Shown here: in pieces, positions 44,408 through 52,838 of the stretch | Layout: every line of letters starts with the position of its first letter | Position numbering within the stretch: the stretch's first letter is position 1 | Assembly: GCF_900109855.1 (NCBI RefSeq) | Contig: NZ_FOBO01000012.1 | Location: 62,001-126,000 of the forward strand | Length of the DNA stretch: 64,000 nt | Source of the DNA: Roseovarius tolerans | Lineage (GTDB): Bacteria; Pseudomonadota; Alphaproteobacteria; Rhodobacterales; Rhodobacteraceae | Direction of reading: 5' to 3' | The notes under the pieces: generated by a model | What the model was told of the DNA's origin: nothing | Databases searched by the model: none | What the model saw: the letters and a program-made list of their open reading frames with translations, nothing else | Made by a program: the position numbers and the translations under genes

Positions 44408-45316
44408 ATGTCAATCCGACGCCTACGCACCCTGATCGCGGTGGACGAGCACAAGACCTTCAGCGCCGCCGCCGATGCGGTATTCGTGACCCATGCCGCC
44501 GTCAGCCAGCAGATGCGCAGCCTTGAGGAGGAATGGGGCCTGGCCCTCTTCGACCGATCGCGCCGCACGCCGGAACTTACCCCGGCGGGACGCGCGCTTG
44601 TGGCCCGGGCACGCGAGATCGTGCGCGCCTATGACGGCATTGTGCCGTCGGTTCTGGGCGACGAGGGGTTTCAGGGCGAAATCTCGCTCGGCGCGGTGCC
44701 GATGACACTGACCGGCCTGACGCCCCTGTCCGTGCGCCTGTTGAAACAGAGCTATCCCGACCTGCATGTGCGCATCGTGCCCGGCATGACGACCGGGCTG
44801 ATCGCCGAGGTCGAGCGCGGCGCGCTCGATTGTGCGGTGCTGTCGCGGCAAGGCCCGCTGCCGCCCGAGATCGACCATGCCGACATCGCCCGCGAACCGA
44901 TGGAGCTTTTGGCCCCCGAAGGCACCATAGGCGACGATGTGCGCACCCTTCTGACGCAACACCCTTTCATCCGCTTCAGCCGCGATGCGGTGGTGGGCGG
45001 GCTGATCGACGGCTGGCTGCGCGACAGCGGAATCGCGGTCAACGTGACGATGGAATTGCAGGGGCTGGAGGCGATCTCCAGCATGGTTCTGGCGGGGCTT
45101 GGCGTCTCGATCGTGCCGGCGCGCTGCGTGCGCGGCGCAAACCCCCTGCCCCTGCGCCGCCTGCCCCTGCCCGAGGGTGCGCCCATCCGCCAACTGACCC
45201 TTGCGCATCGTCGCGACAATCCCCGCATCCGGGTCATTCAGGAGATCCATACCGCCCTGCTTGGCGCGGTCGGGATCGGAGCCTTCACACCGGCCCCGGC
45301 GGGCGCCCCCGCATGA
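44408..45316 (+). CDS. LysR-family transcriptional regulator
   Basis: 302 residues. The N-terminal winged helix is MSIRRLRTLIAVDEHKTFSAAADAVF-like, followed by VTHAAVSQQMRSLEEEWGLALFDR (recognition helix). The effector domain spans about 90-295. It is divergent from tctC and overlaps the exporter gene downstream by 4 nt. It likely activates tctCBA, and perhaps the enzyme operon, in response to the dicarboxylate substrate. Confidence 0.92.
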   Translation: MSIRRLRTLIAVDEHKTFSAAADAVFVTHAAVSQQMRSLEEEWGLALFDRSRRTPELTPAGRALVARAREIVRAYDGIVPSVLGDEGFQGEISLGAVPMTLTGLTPLSVRLLKQSYPDLHVRIVPGMTTGLIAEVERGALDCAVLSRQGPLPPEIDHADIAREPMELLAPEGTIGDDVRTLLTQHPFIRFSRDAVVGGLIDGWLRDSGIAVNVTMELQGLEAISSMVLAGLGVSIVPARCVRGANPLPLRRLPLPEGAPIRQLTLAHRRDNPRIRVIQEIHTALLGAVGIGAFTPAPAGAPA

Positions 45317-46056
45317 CGCCCGAGATCGCGCTGTATGTCGCCGCGGGGGCCCTTGCGGGCGGGTTGATCAACGGGCTGGCAGGCTTTGGCACCGCGCTTT
45401 TCGCGCTCGGGTTTTTCCTCAACGTGATGCCGCCGGTGCAGGCGGTGGCGGTGGTCGTCGTGCTCTCGGCGCTCACCGGTCTGCAAGGGCTCTGGATCGT
45501 GCGCCATGCCATCGGGGCCAACAAACGACGCCTGACGCGGTTCCTGCTGCCCGGAATCATGGGGATACCCCTGGGCGTGCTGGCCCTGTCGGTGCTGGAC
45601 GCGCGCAGCCTGAAACTGGGGGTCGCCGGGTTTTTGATCCTCTATGGCGGCTATTTCAGCCTGCGCACGCATCTGCCCCGCTTTGAGCGCCCGACACCGA
45701 TCTGGGACATGATCGTGGGCTTCTCGGGCGGGGTGCTTGGGGGTGCCGCCTCGCTCTCGGGGGCGCTGCCGATGATGTGGTGCGCCCTGCGCCCCTGGCC
45801 CAAGGCCGAGACGCGCGCCGTGCTGCAACCCTTCAACGTGACGGTTCTGGCGCTCACGGCCGCCGCTCTCGCGGTGAAGGGCGCCTATACCCGCGAGACG
45901 CTGAGCTACCTCGCGCTGGCCTTGCCGCTCTCGATCATCGCCGCGCAACTCGGCATTGCGATCTTCAAGCGGCTGCCGGATGCAGCCTTCCGGCGGCTTC
46001 TGATCGCCATGACATTTATATCCGGCGCAGTGCTTCTGGCGCGCGAACTGGTTTGA
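45313..46056 (+). CDS. TauE/SafE family membrane exporter
   Basis: 247 residues from the ATG at 45313, overlapping the lysR stop as ATGA. About seven to eight helices; GLINGLAGFGTALFALGFFLN and GFSGGVLGGAASLSGALPMMWCALRPW are the two TauE repeat motifs. Family members export sulfite, sulfoacetate or other organic anions. Its coupling to the LysR gene in a dicarboxylate locus suggests export of a pathway product, with sulfite a candidate. Confidence 0.85.
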   Translation: MTPEIALYVAAGALAGGLINGLAGFGTALFALGFFLNVMPPVQAVAVVVVLSALTGLQGLWIVRHAIGANKRRLTRFLLPGIMGIPLGVLALSVLDARSLKLGVAGFLILYGGYFSLRTHLPRFERPTPIWDMIVGFSGGVLGGAASLSGALPMMWCALRPWPKAETRAVLQPFNVTVLALTAAALAVKGAYTRETLSYLALALPLSIIAAQLGIAIFKRLPDAAFRRLLIAMTFISGAVLLARELV

Positions 46057-46066
46057 GTTAGAACGA

Positions 46067-46078
46067 CGTTTGCAAACG
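46067..46078. repeat. Partial copy of palindrome unit D
   Basis: CGTTTGCAAACG, followed by GCTTTC, matches the centre and right flank of unit D of the arrays at 31939 and 38324; the left arm has decayed. It sits between the convergent exporter and fumarase-like genes. Confidence 0.55.
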
Positions 46079-46083
46079 GCTTT

Positions 46084-46755
46084 CTAGCCGATCACCTCGT
46101 CCGAGCGGTCATCAGTCTCACCATAGCGTTTGAGCGTCGCCGGGCGGGTGCCTTCATAAACGCGGTCAAGGTTTTGCACGATCTTGGCGTTCTCGCGCTC
46201 GAAGAGGCAATTGCCGTCAAGGTCCGAGGCCACGATGAACGGCCCCATCTTTTTGCAGCGGATGACCCACATCGCCTGCGCAAGCCCCAACTCGTCGCGC
46301 CAATGCACCGCCTCGACCTTCTCGATCCCGCGCCCGAGCAAAGCGCCGGTGCCGTAGCCCACGGTCGACAGGTAAATCGCGCCGTTGGGTACGAAATATT
46401 CCTTGTAATCCTTCGAGGACATGCCGCCCTTGCCGATGATCAGCCGCGCGCCAGTCTTTTCCATCCATTCCGGCAGCCACTTGGCAAAGCGGAACGACGC
46501 CGTCGCCGTCACCGCCCCCATGTCAAAGCTGCCGTCAGAGCGGATTGCGGCGGCAGGTGAGCAATGGAAATTCGCCGCACTCTCGCCCGGCAGTTCCATC
46601 GGGATATTCGCCTGCTCCTCCAGCGCGCGCTTATACACGCCTTCGCGCGCGGTGTAGAGTAGACCATCGAGATAGACGATATCGCCGAGGCGTAATTCGG
46701 CCAGCGCCTCGGGCGTCGGCGTGGTGCTGAGGCGTATTTCGCGCGGTTTGGTCAT
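46084..46755 (-). CDS. Class I fumarase/tartrate dehydratase-like beta subunit
   Basis: 223 residues from the ATG at 46755, overlapping the alpha-subunit stop as ATGA; the frame is open upstream but that is a shadow. The fold is the class I fumarase C-terminal domain (GARLIIGKGGMSSKDYKEYF, GAIYLSTVGYGTGALLGRGIEKVEAVHW, ELGLAQAMWVIRCKKMGPFIVASD). The usual active-site GPTT-ARMD segment is replaced by CSPAAAIRSDGSFDMG, a strong change that suggests a substrate other than fumarate. With the alpha subunit it should hydrate or dehydrate a C4-type diacid. Confidence 0.8.
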   Translation of the reverse strand: MTKPREIRLSTTPTPEALAELRLGDIVYLDGLLYTAREGVYKRALEEQANIPMELPGESAANFHCSPAAAIRSDGSFDMGAVTATASFRFAKWLPEWMEKTGARLIIGKGGMSSKDYKEYFVPNGAIYLSTVGYGTGALLGRGIEKVEAVHWRDELGLAQAMWVIRCKKMGPFIVASDLDGNCLFERENAKIVQNLDRVYEGTRPATLKRYGETDDRSDEVIG

Positions 46756-47711
46756 TCGGCAGCCTCCTGCGCGCTGCCCGGCCACTCGACCGTCTCGCGC
46801 CGCTGATAGGGGGTGAACCAGTCGGGATCGGTGCGGTACTCCACCCGGCCGTCCGCGTAGACCCGCGCCACCGCGCGGCGCGACGAGAGGCAGAAGGCAT
46901 GTACCGACATCTGCATGCCGCCGGTGTGGCAATAGCCGACCTCGATATTGCAATCGACGACCATGTTCTTGCCGACAAACCCCATCGCGCCCATGCCGAT
47001 GGAATTGCCCAGATCCTTGAACTCTCGCTCCAGCGCCGCGATCTTGGGGTCCGGGTTCTCGCTGCCCACCACGCGCAGGCAGGCGGCGCGCTTGCCCAGT
47101 ACCATGCAGGTATCCTTGGAGCCGCCGAGGCCAATGCCGATGATCGCCGGCTGACAGGCCAGCCCGCGCTTGCCGAAGGCCACGAGGCTGTCGAGATAGA
47201 AGCGCTTGATCCCTTCGATCCCGTCCGAGGGGAAGAGCATGCGGTAATCGGTCCCAAAAAGCCCGCCCTTGTGCACGGTGATGAGGTCGATCCACTCGCC
47301 CCCCGGCTCGTAGCCGTATTCGATCTCGGGCGCGCCGATGCCGACGTTATTGTTGTGATCGGTGCGCCAGAGCGGATGCACCCGGTTGGGCCGCAGCGGC
47401 ACGCCGTCGGTCGCCTGCGCCGTGGCCCGGCGCAGCGCGGATTCTAGCGCCACCGGCCCGCCCTCGATCTGCGTCTCGTTGCCCATCTTCACATACCAGC
47501 GCGGACAGCCGGTATCGCCGCACATCGCGCGCCGATCCTCCTTGGCGGCCTTGTAATTCTCCAGCATGGCTTGCAGGACGAAGGACGAAAGATCGCCATC
47601 CTCGGTCTCGGCGGCGTGTTGCAGCCCGGTCAGGTAGTCGTCGGGGATCTCGATCGCCGCCTTGTCCATCAGCGTTCCGGCGGTTTTCTCGATCACATCA
47701 ATTGGTATCAT
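46752..47711 (-). CDS. Class I fumarase/tartrate dehydratase-like alpha subunit
   Basis: 319 residues. Iron-sulfur fumarase N-domain features: MCGDTGCPRWYVKMGNETQIEGG (cluster cysteine), the HKGGLFGTDYRMLFPSDGIEGIKRF region, ACQPAIIGIGLGGSKDTCMVLGKRA (cluster cysteine and glycine loop) and CHTGGMQMSVHAF. Several positions differ from housekeeping fumarase (for example KGGLFGTDY instead of KGGGSEN). It overlaps the flavoprotein gene by 4 nt, so hydratase and dehydrogenase are made together. Confidence 0.82.
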   Translation of the reverse strand: MIPIDVIEKTAGTLMDKAAIEIPDDYLTGLQHAAETEDGDLSSFVLQAMLENYKAAKEDRRAMCGDTGCPRWYVKMGNETQIEGGPVALESALRRATAQATDGVPLRPNRVHPLWRTDHNNNVGIGAPEIEYGYEPGGEWIDLITVHKGGLFGTDYRMLFPSDGIEGIKRFYLDSLVAFGKRGLACQPAIIGIGLGGSKDTCMVLGKRAACLRVVGSENPDPKIAALEREFKDLGNSIGMGAMGFVGKNMVVDCNIEVGYCHTGGMQMSVHAFCLSSRRAVARVYADGRVEYRTDPDWFTPYQRRETVEWPGSAQEAAE

Positions 47712-49462
47712 TGTGCTGCCACCAGTGTTTCGGGTGCGCCGTCGGGCATGATCGTCTCGCCCGGGCGCACGAGGGTGAATTGAACCGCGTCGCGGCGCAC
47801 GTCGAGCGTCTCGCCGGTTTGCGTGACCACGGTGAAATAGGACGCATCGAGATCGCCCGTCTCGGGGAAATCCTCGCGGTAATGCGCCCCGCGCGAGTTT
47901 TCTCGGGCAAGGGCCGCCAGCGTGATCGCCTGAGATATATCACAAAGCGAGCGGAGATTCAGCCAGTCATGCCAGGTCAGGTTGAAAGCGAGGTCATCGC
48001 CCGCGACGCCCACCTCCATCAACTCGGTTGAGATCCCGGCGATACGGGTCAGCCCGCGCTCCATGCCGGGCGCGTTGCGCATCACGCCCACATCCTCCCA
48101 CATCGCCTCCTGCAGGGCGTGACGCATCGGCTGCACAAGGCCGGGCTTGCGGCTGAGCGGGTGCAAGGCGCGGTCGATTTCGGCCTGCAACACCTGCGGG
48201 CAGGGATCGCGCAGCGCGCCCATGCTGCGGATATCCGCGCCCATCACGTCGCCCGCCACGCCGCCATAGACGGTGGAATTGGCCACGCCATTGCCGCCCA
48301 ACCGGTTGGAACCATGCGCGCCGCCCGCGTCCTCTCCGGCGACATAGAGCCCCTCCATCGCCGTGCGGGTGTCGGCATCCACGACCACCCCGCCCATGAA
48401 GTAATGCGCGGTCGGCACCACCTCGACCAAACCACCGGCAAGGTCGAACCCGCTATCGGCGCAACGCTTGACCATGCCGGGGAACTTGGCGCGCACATGG
48501 TCGGGGCCGAGATGGGACATGGAGATGAACACGCCGCCATTATCCGTCGTGTTGTTCTTGCGCATCTCGGCATAGATCGCGCGGCTGACCACGTCGCGCG
48601 TCGCGCGCTCGCCCTTGGGGTCGTACTCGAACATGAAGCGGTTTTCGGCGCCGTTGAGCAGCTGCCCGCCCGCGCCGCGCAAGCCCTCTTCCAGCACCGT
48701 GCCAGTCATCCTTGTATGGTCCCCGGCCAGCAGCCCGGTGGGATGAAACTGCACCATTTCCATGTCGCGGAGGTCCAGCCCCGCCCGCATCGCCATGGCA
48801 AGCCCGTCCATCGTCTTGTCGCCCGACGGTGTGTTGTACTTGTACATCGTCGGGCCGCCGCCGGTGGCCATCAGCACCGTCTTGGCCCGGACAAGGCGAA
48901 AGCCCCCGGTGCGCATGTCGATAAATAGCACACCCGCCAGCGCGCTGCAGTCTGGCGTCGGAATGAGGCCGATGGCGCGGTGTTCCTGTAGCTTGTCCAC
49001 TGGCCGCGCCAGAACCTGCTCCATCAAGCGACTGATGATCTCGATGCCGGTCAGATCGCCCTTGTGCACCGTGCGGTCGGCGGTCTGCCCGGCAAAGGCT
49101 TTTTGATGCAGCGTGCCGTCGGGGTTGCGGTCGAAATAGCAGCCGATCTCGTTTTCCAACTCATGGATGCGCACCACCGCCTGTTCGCACAGCTTCCACG
49201 CCATGTCCTGATTGGGCAGCCATTTGCCGCCCATGATCGTATCCATGAAATGCCGTTCGACCGTGTCACCATTGCCCAACGCCACGTTATAGCCGCCCTG
49301 CACCATCCGCGTGCAGCCGCTTTTGCCGATGAGGCCCTTGACGGCGATGGTGATCCGCGTGCCCTCGGGCGCCGATTGCTGCGCGTGGAGCGCGGCGAAG
49401 AGGCCCGCGCCGCCGGTGCCGATGATCAGGATGTCGGTATCGTGCCGGTCGATATGCACCAT
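47708..49462 (-). CDS. Succinate dehydrogenase/fumarate reductase-like flavoprotein subunit
   Basis: 584 residues from the ATG at 49462; FAD motif ILIIGTGGAGLFAALHA (11-27). Catalytic elements: QFHPTG (H240), TVLEEGLRGAGG with the proton-shuttle arginine near 262, VPTAHYFMGG and GAHGSNRLGGN. The histidine that carries covalent FAD in standard SdhA (SHTVAAQGG) aligns with C50 in GCTRMVQGG, so FAD is probably bound without a covalent link. It is a paralogue of the housekeeping enzyme and would oxidise or reduce a C4-dicarboxylate together with the next three genes. Confidence 0.87.
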   Translation of the reverse strand: MVHIDRHDTDILIIGTGGAGLFAALHAQQSAPEGTRITIAVKGLIGKSGCTRMVQGGYNVALGNGDTVERHFMDTIMGGKWLPNQDMAWKLCEQAVVRIHELENEIGCYFDRNPDGTLHQKAFAGQTADRTVHKGDLTGIEIISRLMEQVLARPVDKLQEHRAIGLIPTPDCSALAGVLFIDMRTGGFRLVRAKTVLMATGGGPTMYKYNTPSGDKTMDGLAMAMRAGLDLRDMEMVQFHPTGLLAGDHTRMTGTVLEEGLRGAGGQLLNGAENRFMFEYDPKGERATRDVVSRAIYAEMRKNNTTDNGGVFISMSHLGPDHVRAKFPGMVKRCADSGFDLAGGLVEVVPTAHYFMGGVVVDADTRTAMEGLYVAGEDAGGAHGSNRLGGNGVANSTVYGGVAGDVMGADIRSMGALRDPCPQVLQAEIDRALHPLSRKPGLVQPMRHALQEAMWEDVGVMRNAPGMERGLTRIAGISTELMEVGVAGDDLAFNLTWHDWLNLRSLCDISQAITLAALARENSRGAHYREDFPETGDLDASYFTVVTQTGETLDVRRDAVQFTLVRPGETIMPDGAPETLVAAQ

Positions 49463-49803
49463 CAGATCGCCCTCAGGAAAAATGTGCCGGACAGGAACAG
49501 CGCCGCGCCGATGGCGGCGGCGGCATAGGTCTTGTGCCGGTCGGACCAGGGCAGGAATTCCAGCGCCAGCAGACGCAGCCCGCCGCCCATGTGGACCGCC
49601 AGAAGGAAGACGAGGCCGAACTCGGCAAGCTTCACCAGCGGGTGTTCGGCGAAGGCAAGGAAACCGTCGAGCGTGGCAGGCGACGTGACAGCTTGGGACA
49701 AGAGCCACAGATGCACCGGCAGGAAGAGCGCCAGCGCCAGCCCCGAGAGGCGGTGCAGCAGGAAGGCCAGCCAGAGGGGGTGAGAGCGGGGCGGTTGTTT
49801 CAT
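49462..49803 (-). CDS. SDH/FRD-like cytochrome b membrane anchor 1
   Basis: 113 residues from the ATG at 49803; its TGA shares one base with the flavoprotein ATG (TGATG). Three helices are predicted (about 13-33, 55-76, 90-110). FLLHRLSGLALALFLPVHLW and VFLLAVHMGGGLRLL hold histidines suited to haem b and quinone binding, as in SdhC. It anchors the complex and passes electrons to the quinone pool. Confidence 0.82.
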   Translation of the reverse strand: MKQPPRSHPLWLAFLLHRLSGLALALFLPVHLWLLSQAVTSPATLDGFLAFAEHPLVKLAEFGLVFLLAVHMGGGLRLLALEFLPWSDRHKTYAAAAIGAALFLSGTFFLRAI

Positions 49804-50132
49804 GGCAGCGTCACCGCGAGAACCGCCCGCGCGCCCAAGGCCAGTAGCCCCGCGCCCACGGCCCACATCAGCCCGTCGAGCGTGCGCCCCTTTAGCCCGC
49901 CCCATTCATGCGCGATGACGCGCAGACCGATGGCGGCGTGGATAGAGACGGCGATCACGAAGGCTCCATAGAACAGGAACCACAGCAGGCTGCCTTGCGT
50001 GCGGCCGAGGATTTCGGCGGTGGAGAGGCCCCCCTGAATGGCGTAGATCATCACCGCGATATGGCCCAGAACGAGAGGGGTCATCACCAGCGCGCTCAGC
50101 CTTTGCGCCATGTAGAGCCGGAGATCAAGCAT
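49800..50132 (-). CDS. SDH/FRD-like membrane anchor 2
   Basis: 110 residues from the ATG at 50132; overlaps both neighbours (ATGA with anchor 1). Three helices (about 13-33, 48-70, 85-106), with MAQRLSALVMTPLVLGHIAVM and SIHAAIGLRVIAHEW carrying candidate haem ligands, like an SdhC/SdhD-type subunit. With anchor 1 it makes a two-subunit membrane domain. Confidence 0.82.
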   Translation of the reverse strand: MLDLRLYMAQRLSALVMTPLVLGHIAVMIYAIQGGLSTAEILGRTQGSLLWFLFYGAFVIAVSIHAAIGLRVIAHEWGGLKGRTLDGLMWAVGAGLLALGARAVLAVTLP

Positions 50133-50859
50133 CGCGCTTGCGCCCCCACGCGGCCCGGACCGTCTCGCGCTTGAGCCCGGCAATCGCCCGCATCGGGTTG
50201 AGATCATTGGGACAATACTGCGCACAACTGCCCATGGAATGGCAGTTGTGACAGCCGCCCTTGCCCGACACCGCCGCGAGGATGCCATCGCGATCCGCGT
50301 CGCGGCTGTCGTTGAGCAGGGTCCAGGCGCGTTGCAGCGCGGCGGGGCCAAGGTAATCAGGATTGCCCGCCACCGTATCGCAGGCGGCGTAGCAGATACC
50401 GCAATTGATGCATTCGATGCCCAGATCCGCCTCGGCGCGGGCGGGTTCTTGCGAGGTTACGGGGTCAAACGCCTCGTCGCGCCCGGCGGAGGGATGCAGA
50501 CGCGCCTCGGCTGCGACCCATTTGTCGAAAAACGGGTCCATGTCGGCGGCGAGATCCTTGATCACCGGCAGGTTGCGCAGCGGCGCGATGTCGAGTTCGC
50601 CGTCGGCGGCGACCTTCTTTACATGCGTGCGGCAGGTCCAGCGCGGCACGCCGTTGACCATCATCGCACAAGAGCCGCACATCCCAACCCGGCAGGCAAA
50701 GCGGTAGCTGAGCGTTGGATCCGCCATCTGCTGAATCCATGTCACCACGTCCAGCACGGTCTGATTTTCATAGGCGGGCACGTCAAAGGTTTCGCGCCGA
50801 AGCGCCGCTGCCGTGCCGCGCTGCACTGTGACGCGCAAGGTGTCGGGCGTGGTGGTCAC
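50125..50859 (-). CDS. SDH/FRD-like iron-sulfur subunit
   Basis: 244 residues from a GTG at 50859 (GGGGGGA site). The [2Fe-2S] ligands are C56, C61, C64, C76; the two C-terminal cluster motifs are C150, C153, C156, C160 and C203, C206, C212, C216, matching SdhB/FrdB. It is the first gene of a run that continues through the anchors, flavoprotein and the fumarase-like subunits. All six overlap, so they form one operon. Confidence 0.92.
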   Translation of the reverse strand: MTTTPDTLRVTVQRGTAAALRRETFDVPAYENQTVLDVVTWIQQMADPTLSYRFACRVGMCGSCAMMVNGVPRWTCRTHVKKVAADGELDIAPLRNLPVIKDLAADMDPFFDKWVAAEARLHPSAGRDEAFDPVTSQEPARAEADLGIECINCGICYAACDTVAGNPDYLGPAALQRAWTLLNDSRDADRDGILAAVSGKGGCHNCHSMGSCAQYCPNDLNPMRAIAGLKRETVRAAWGRKRDA

Positions 50860-50895
50860 ATGTCCCCCCGGACGGTTGGATTGGATGTAACCTTG

Positions 50896-50954
50896 GTTAT
50901 AAATATCAGCACAGCTAACAAAAAGGAATTAATTCTAATGTTTTTGGTTAGCTG
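50896..50954 (-). promoter_or_regulatory. Promoter and inverted repeat upstream of the iron-sulfur subunit gene
   Basis: CAGCTAAC (50912-50919) and GTTAGCTG (50947-50954) are perfect inverted arms. Inside them lie AAAAA/TTTTT tracts and a perfect GAATTAATTC palindrome (50926-50935). A minus-strand TATAAC (50901-50896) is a plausible -10. The GTTAGC arms recur in the tctC-lysR gap, consistent with LysR control of both units. Confidence 0.5.
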
Positions 50955-50967
50955 AACTTTCAGCAAA

Positions 50968-50992
50968 AGGGGCCGATCACCGACCGGCCCCT
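50968..50992 (-). terminator. Rho-independent terminator of the cytochrome c unit
   Basis: A stem of GGGGCCG with CGGCCCC around a 9-nt loop lies 6 nt after the cytochrome c stop and is followed on the minus strand by TTTT. It isolates the cytochrome/dehydrogenase pair from the SDH-like operon. Confidence 0.75.
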
Positions 50993-50997
50993 CGTCT

Positions 50998-51582
50998 TTA
51001 TTGCGCCGGATTCACCTCGAATCCGACCGAGGAATACCATTTGGCAACGGCGCGGATCTCGTCATTGGTCATCTCGGCGGCAATCCCGCTCATCACGTCA
51101 TGCGTGCGCTTGCCGGTGCGGAACGCCTTGAGCTGCGTGTCGATATACATCACCGTCTCACCCGCCAGATTTGGCGCGTCCTCGATCTGTGCGATGCCAT
51201 CCGCACCGTGGCAGGCGATACAGGCCTCGGGCGCGTTGGCCGGGTCCTGTCCCGGGCCAAGCGTCGCCACCGGTTCCTGCGCGCTGTACCACGCAGCGAG
51301 ATCGGCAATCGCCTGATCGCTGAGGCCGCGCGCCACCACACTCATCATCTCGTGCACGCGCTGGCCGTCGCGAAAGGCGGTCAACTGATGCTCGATATAG
51401 GCCGGGTTCTCACCGCCGATATGCGGCACGATGGGCATTTTCGCGTGCCCCTCGATGCCGTGACAGGTGCGGCATTGCATGGCCAGCTTGCGCCCGGCCT
51501 GAGCATCGCCCATCACCTCCTGCGCGGAAGACATCTGGGCGAGGAAAACCCCGCCCAGTGCCAGCAACATCATCTGTCGCAT
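50998..51582 (-). CDS. Dihaem cytochrome c (c4-type)
   Basis: 194 residues from the ATG at 51582, which shares a base with the upstream stop (TGATG); a TTG one codon earlier is less likely. A signal peptide (about 1-21) is followed by two c-type domains with CRTCH (C37, C40) and CIACH (C121, C124), and methionines in MMSVVARGLSD and VMSGIAAEM as axial ligands. It is a periplasmic electron carrier, the likely acceptor for the PQQ-type dehydrogenase co-encoded with it. Confidence 0.88.
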   Translation of the reverse strand: MRQMMLLALGGVFLAQMSSAQEVMGDAQAGRKLAMQCRTCHGIEGHAKMPIVPHIGGENPAYIEHQLTAFRDGQRVHEMMSVVARGLSDQAIADLAAWYSAQEPVATLGPGQDPANAPEACIACHGADGIAQIEDAPNLAGETVMYIDTQLKAFRTGKRTHDVMSGIAAEMTNDEIRAVAKWYSSVGFEVNPAQ

Positions 51583-52838
51583 CAATTGCCCTCGTAGGAA
51601 ATCCGGTAGAGCGCGCCCGCGAGATCATCGGACACGAGGATCGAGCCGTCGCGCAACTGTGCCACGTCGACCGGACGCCCGAGATATTCACCATCCTCTG
51701 TCAGCCAGCCCTCGGCAAAAGGCTCCATCGTGGCGTTGCCCTCATCGTCGATGAAGGTCACCATCACCCGCGCGCCCACCGGCTCGGTGCGGTTCCACGA
51801 TCCGTGCTGAGCCGAGAAGATCGCGTTCTTGTACTTGGCCGGGAACTGGCTGCCGGTATAGAAGGCCATGCCAAGATCGGCGGCATGGGCCACCGTTTCG
51901 ACCGCAGGCATCACCACATCGACGGGCACTTCTTCGCCCTTGTATTCGTTGGTGCGCACATCACCGCCGCCAAACCACGGGTGGCCGAAATGCTGTCCCA
52001 TCTCGGTCTGACGGTTCAATTCGCCGGGCGGAATGTCATCACCCATCCCGTCGACCTGATTGTCGGTCCACCACAACTCGCCGGTCTCGGGATGGAAATC
52101 GTGGCCGACCGAATTGCGCACACCGTAGGTATAGACCTCGCGGCCCGTGCCGTCGGTGTTCATTCGGATGATACCGCCGATGCCCCATTTCGTGTTGATG
52201 TCGAGGTTTTCCTTAGGCGCCACGTTGAACGGCTGGCCAAGCGAGATGTAGATCTTGCCATCCGGCCCGATATCGCAGACCCGCGCGGTGTGGTTGAAGC
52301 TTTCCTGCTCTTCCGGAATCAAATCACCCTTGGCCACCAGATTGAACGCCGCCACGTCGGGGCTTTCGTAAAAGAACTCGGCGGCGGGGAAGAGCAGAAC
52401 GCGGTTCTGCTCGGCGATATAGAGAAACCCGTCGGGCGAGAAGCAGGGACCGTTGGGGATCGAGAATTGCAGCGAGGGGGCGAAATCCTTGACCTCGTCG
52501 GCGACGCGATCCTTGTTGCGGTCGGTGACCGACCAGACCTTGTCCTTGCGGGTGCCGACGAAGGTCACGATGCCTTGCGGCCCCACGGCCATATGGCGCG
52601 CATCGGGCACCACGGCGTAAAGCTCGATCTTGAAGCCGTCGGGCAGGGTGACCTTGTCGAGCGTGGCCTTGATCCCCTCAGCATAGTCGCCGCCCTGCTC
52701 GATGAAGGTGAACTCGGTGACGCCGGTGGTCTGGAAATTCGACAGCTTGTCGAGATTGTCCGGTACGTTTGCCGCCTGACCCTGCGCCAGACCGGAGGTA
52801 AGGGCGAGCGTTGCGATGGATGACAGCAGATGTTTCAT
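51582..52838 (-). CDS. PQQ-dependent sugar (sorbosone-type) dehydrogenase
   Basis: 418 residues from the ATG at 52838 (GGAGGAA site); a signal peptide ends near GLAQGQA. The six-bladed soluble glucose/sorbosone dehydrogenase propeller (COG2133 type) is indicated by RHMAVGPQGIVTFVGTR, GQPFNVAPKENL, YGVRNSVGHDFHPETGELWWTDN (PQQ-site arginine and asparagine) and AFYTGSQFPAKYKNAIFSAQHGSWNR. It oxidises an aldose or aldehyde in the periplasm. The upstream 251 nt hold its promoter region; no clear box was seen. The substrate is not certain. Confidence 0.85.
   Translation of the reverse strand: MKHLLSSIATLALTSGLAQGQAANVPDNLDKLSNFQTTGVTEFTFIEQGGDYAEGIKATLDKVTLPDGFKIELYAVVPDARHMAVGPQGIVTFVGTRKDKVWSVTDRNKDRVADEVKDFAPSLQFSIPNGPCFSPDGFLYIAEQNRVLLFPAAEFFYESPDVAAFNLVAKGDLIPEEQESFNHTARVCDIGPDGKIYISLGQPFNVAPKENLDINTKWGIGGIIRMNTDGTGREVYTYGVRNSVGHDFHPETGELWWTDNQVDGMGDDIPPGELNRQTEMGQHFGHPWFGGGDVRTNEYKGEEVPVDVVMPAVETVAHAADLGMAFYTGSQFPAKYKNAIFSAQHGSWNRTEPVGARVMVTFIDDEGNATMEPFAEGWLTEDGEYLGRPVDVAQLRDGSILVSDDLAGALYRISYEGN

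Noticed and set aside
46084..47295. A 403-codon frame ending in the fumarase-like beta subunit.
   Set aside because: The upstream part is a frame shadow of the alpha subunit; the ATGA overlap at 46755 sets the start.
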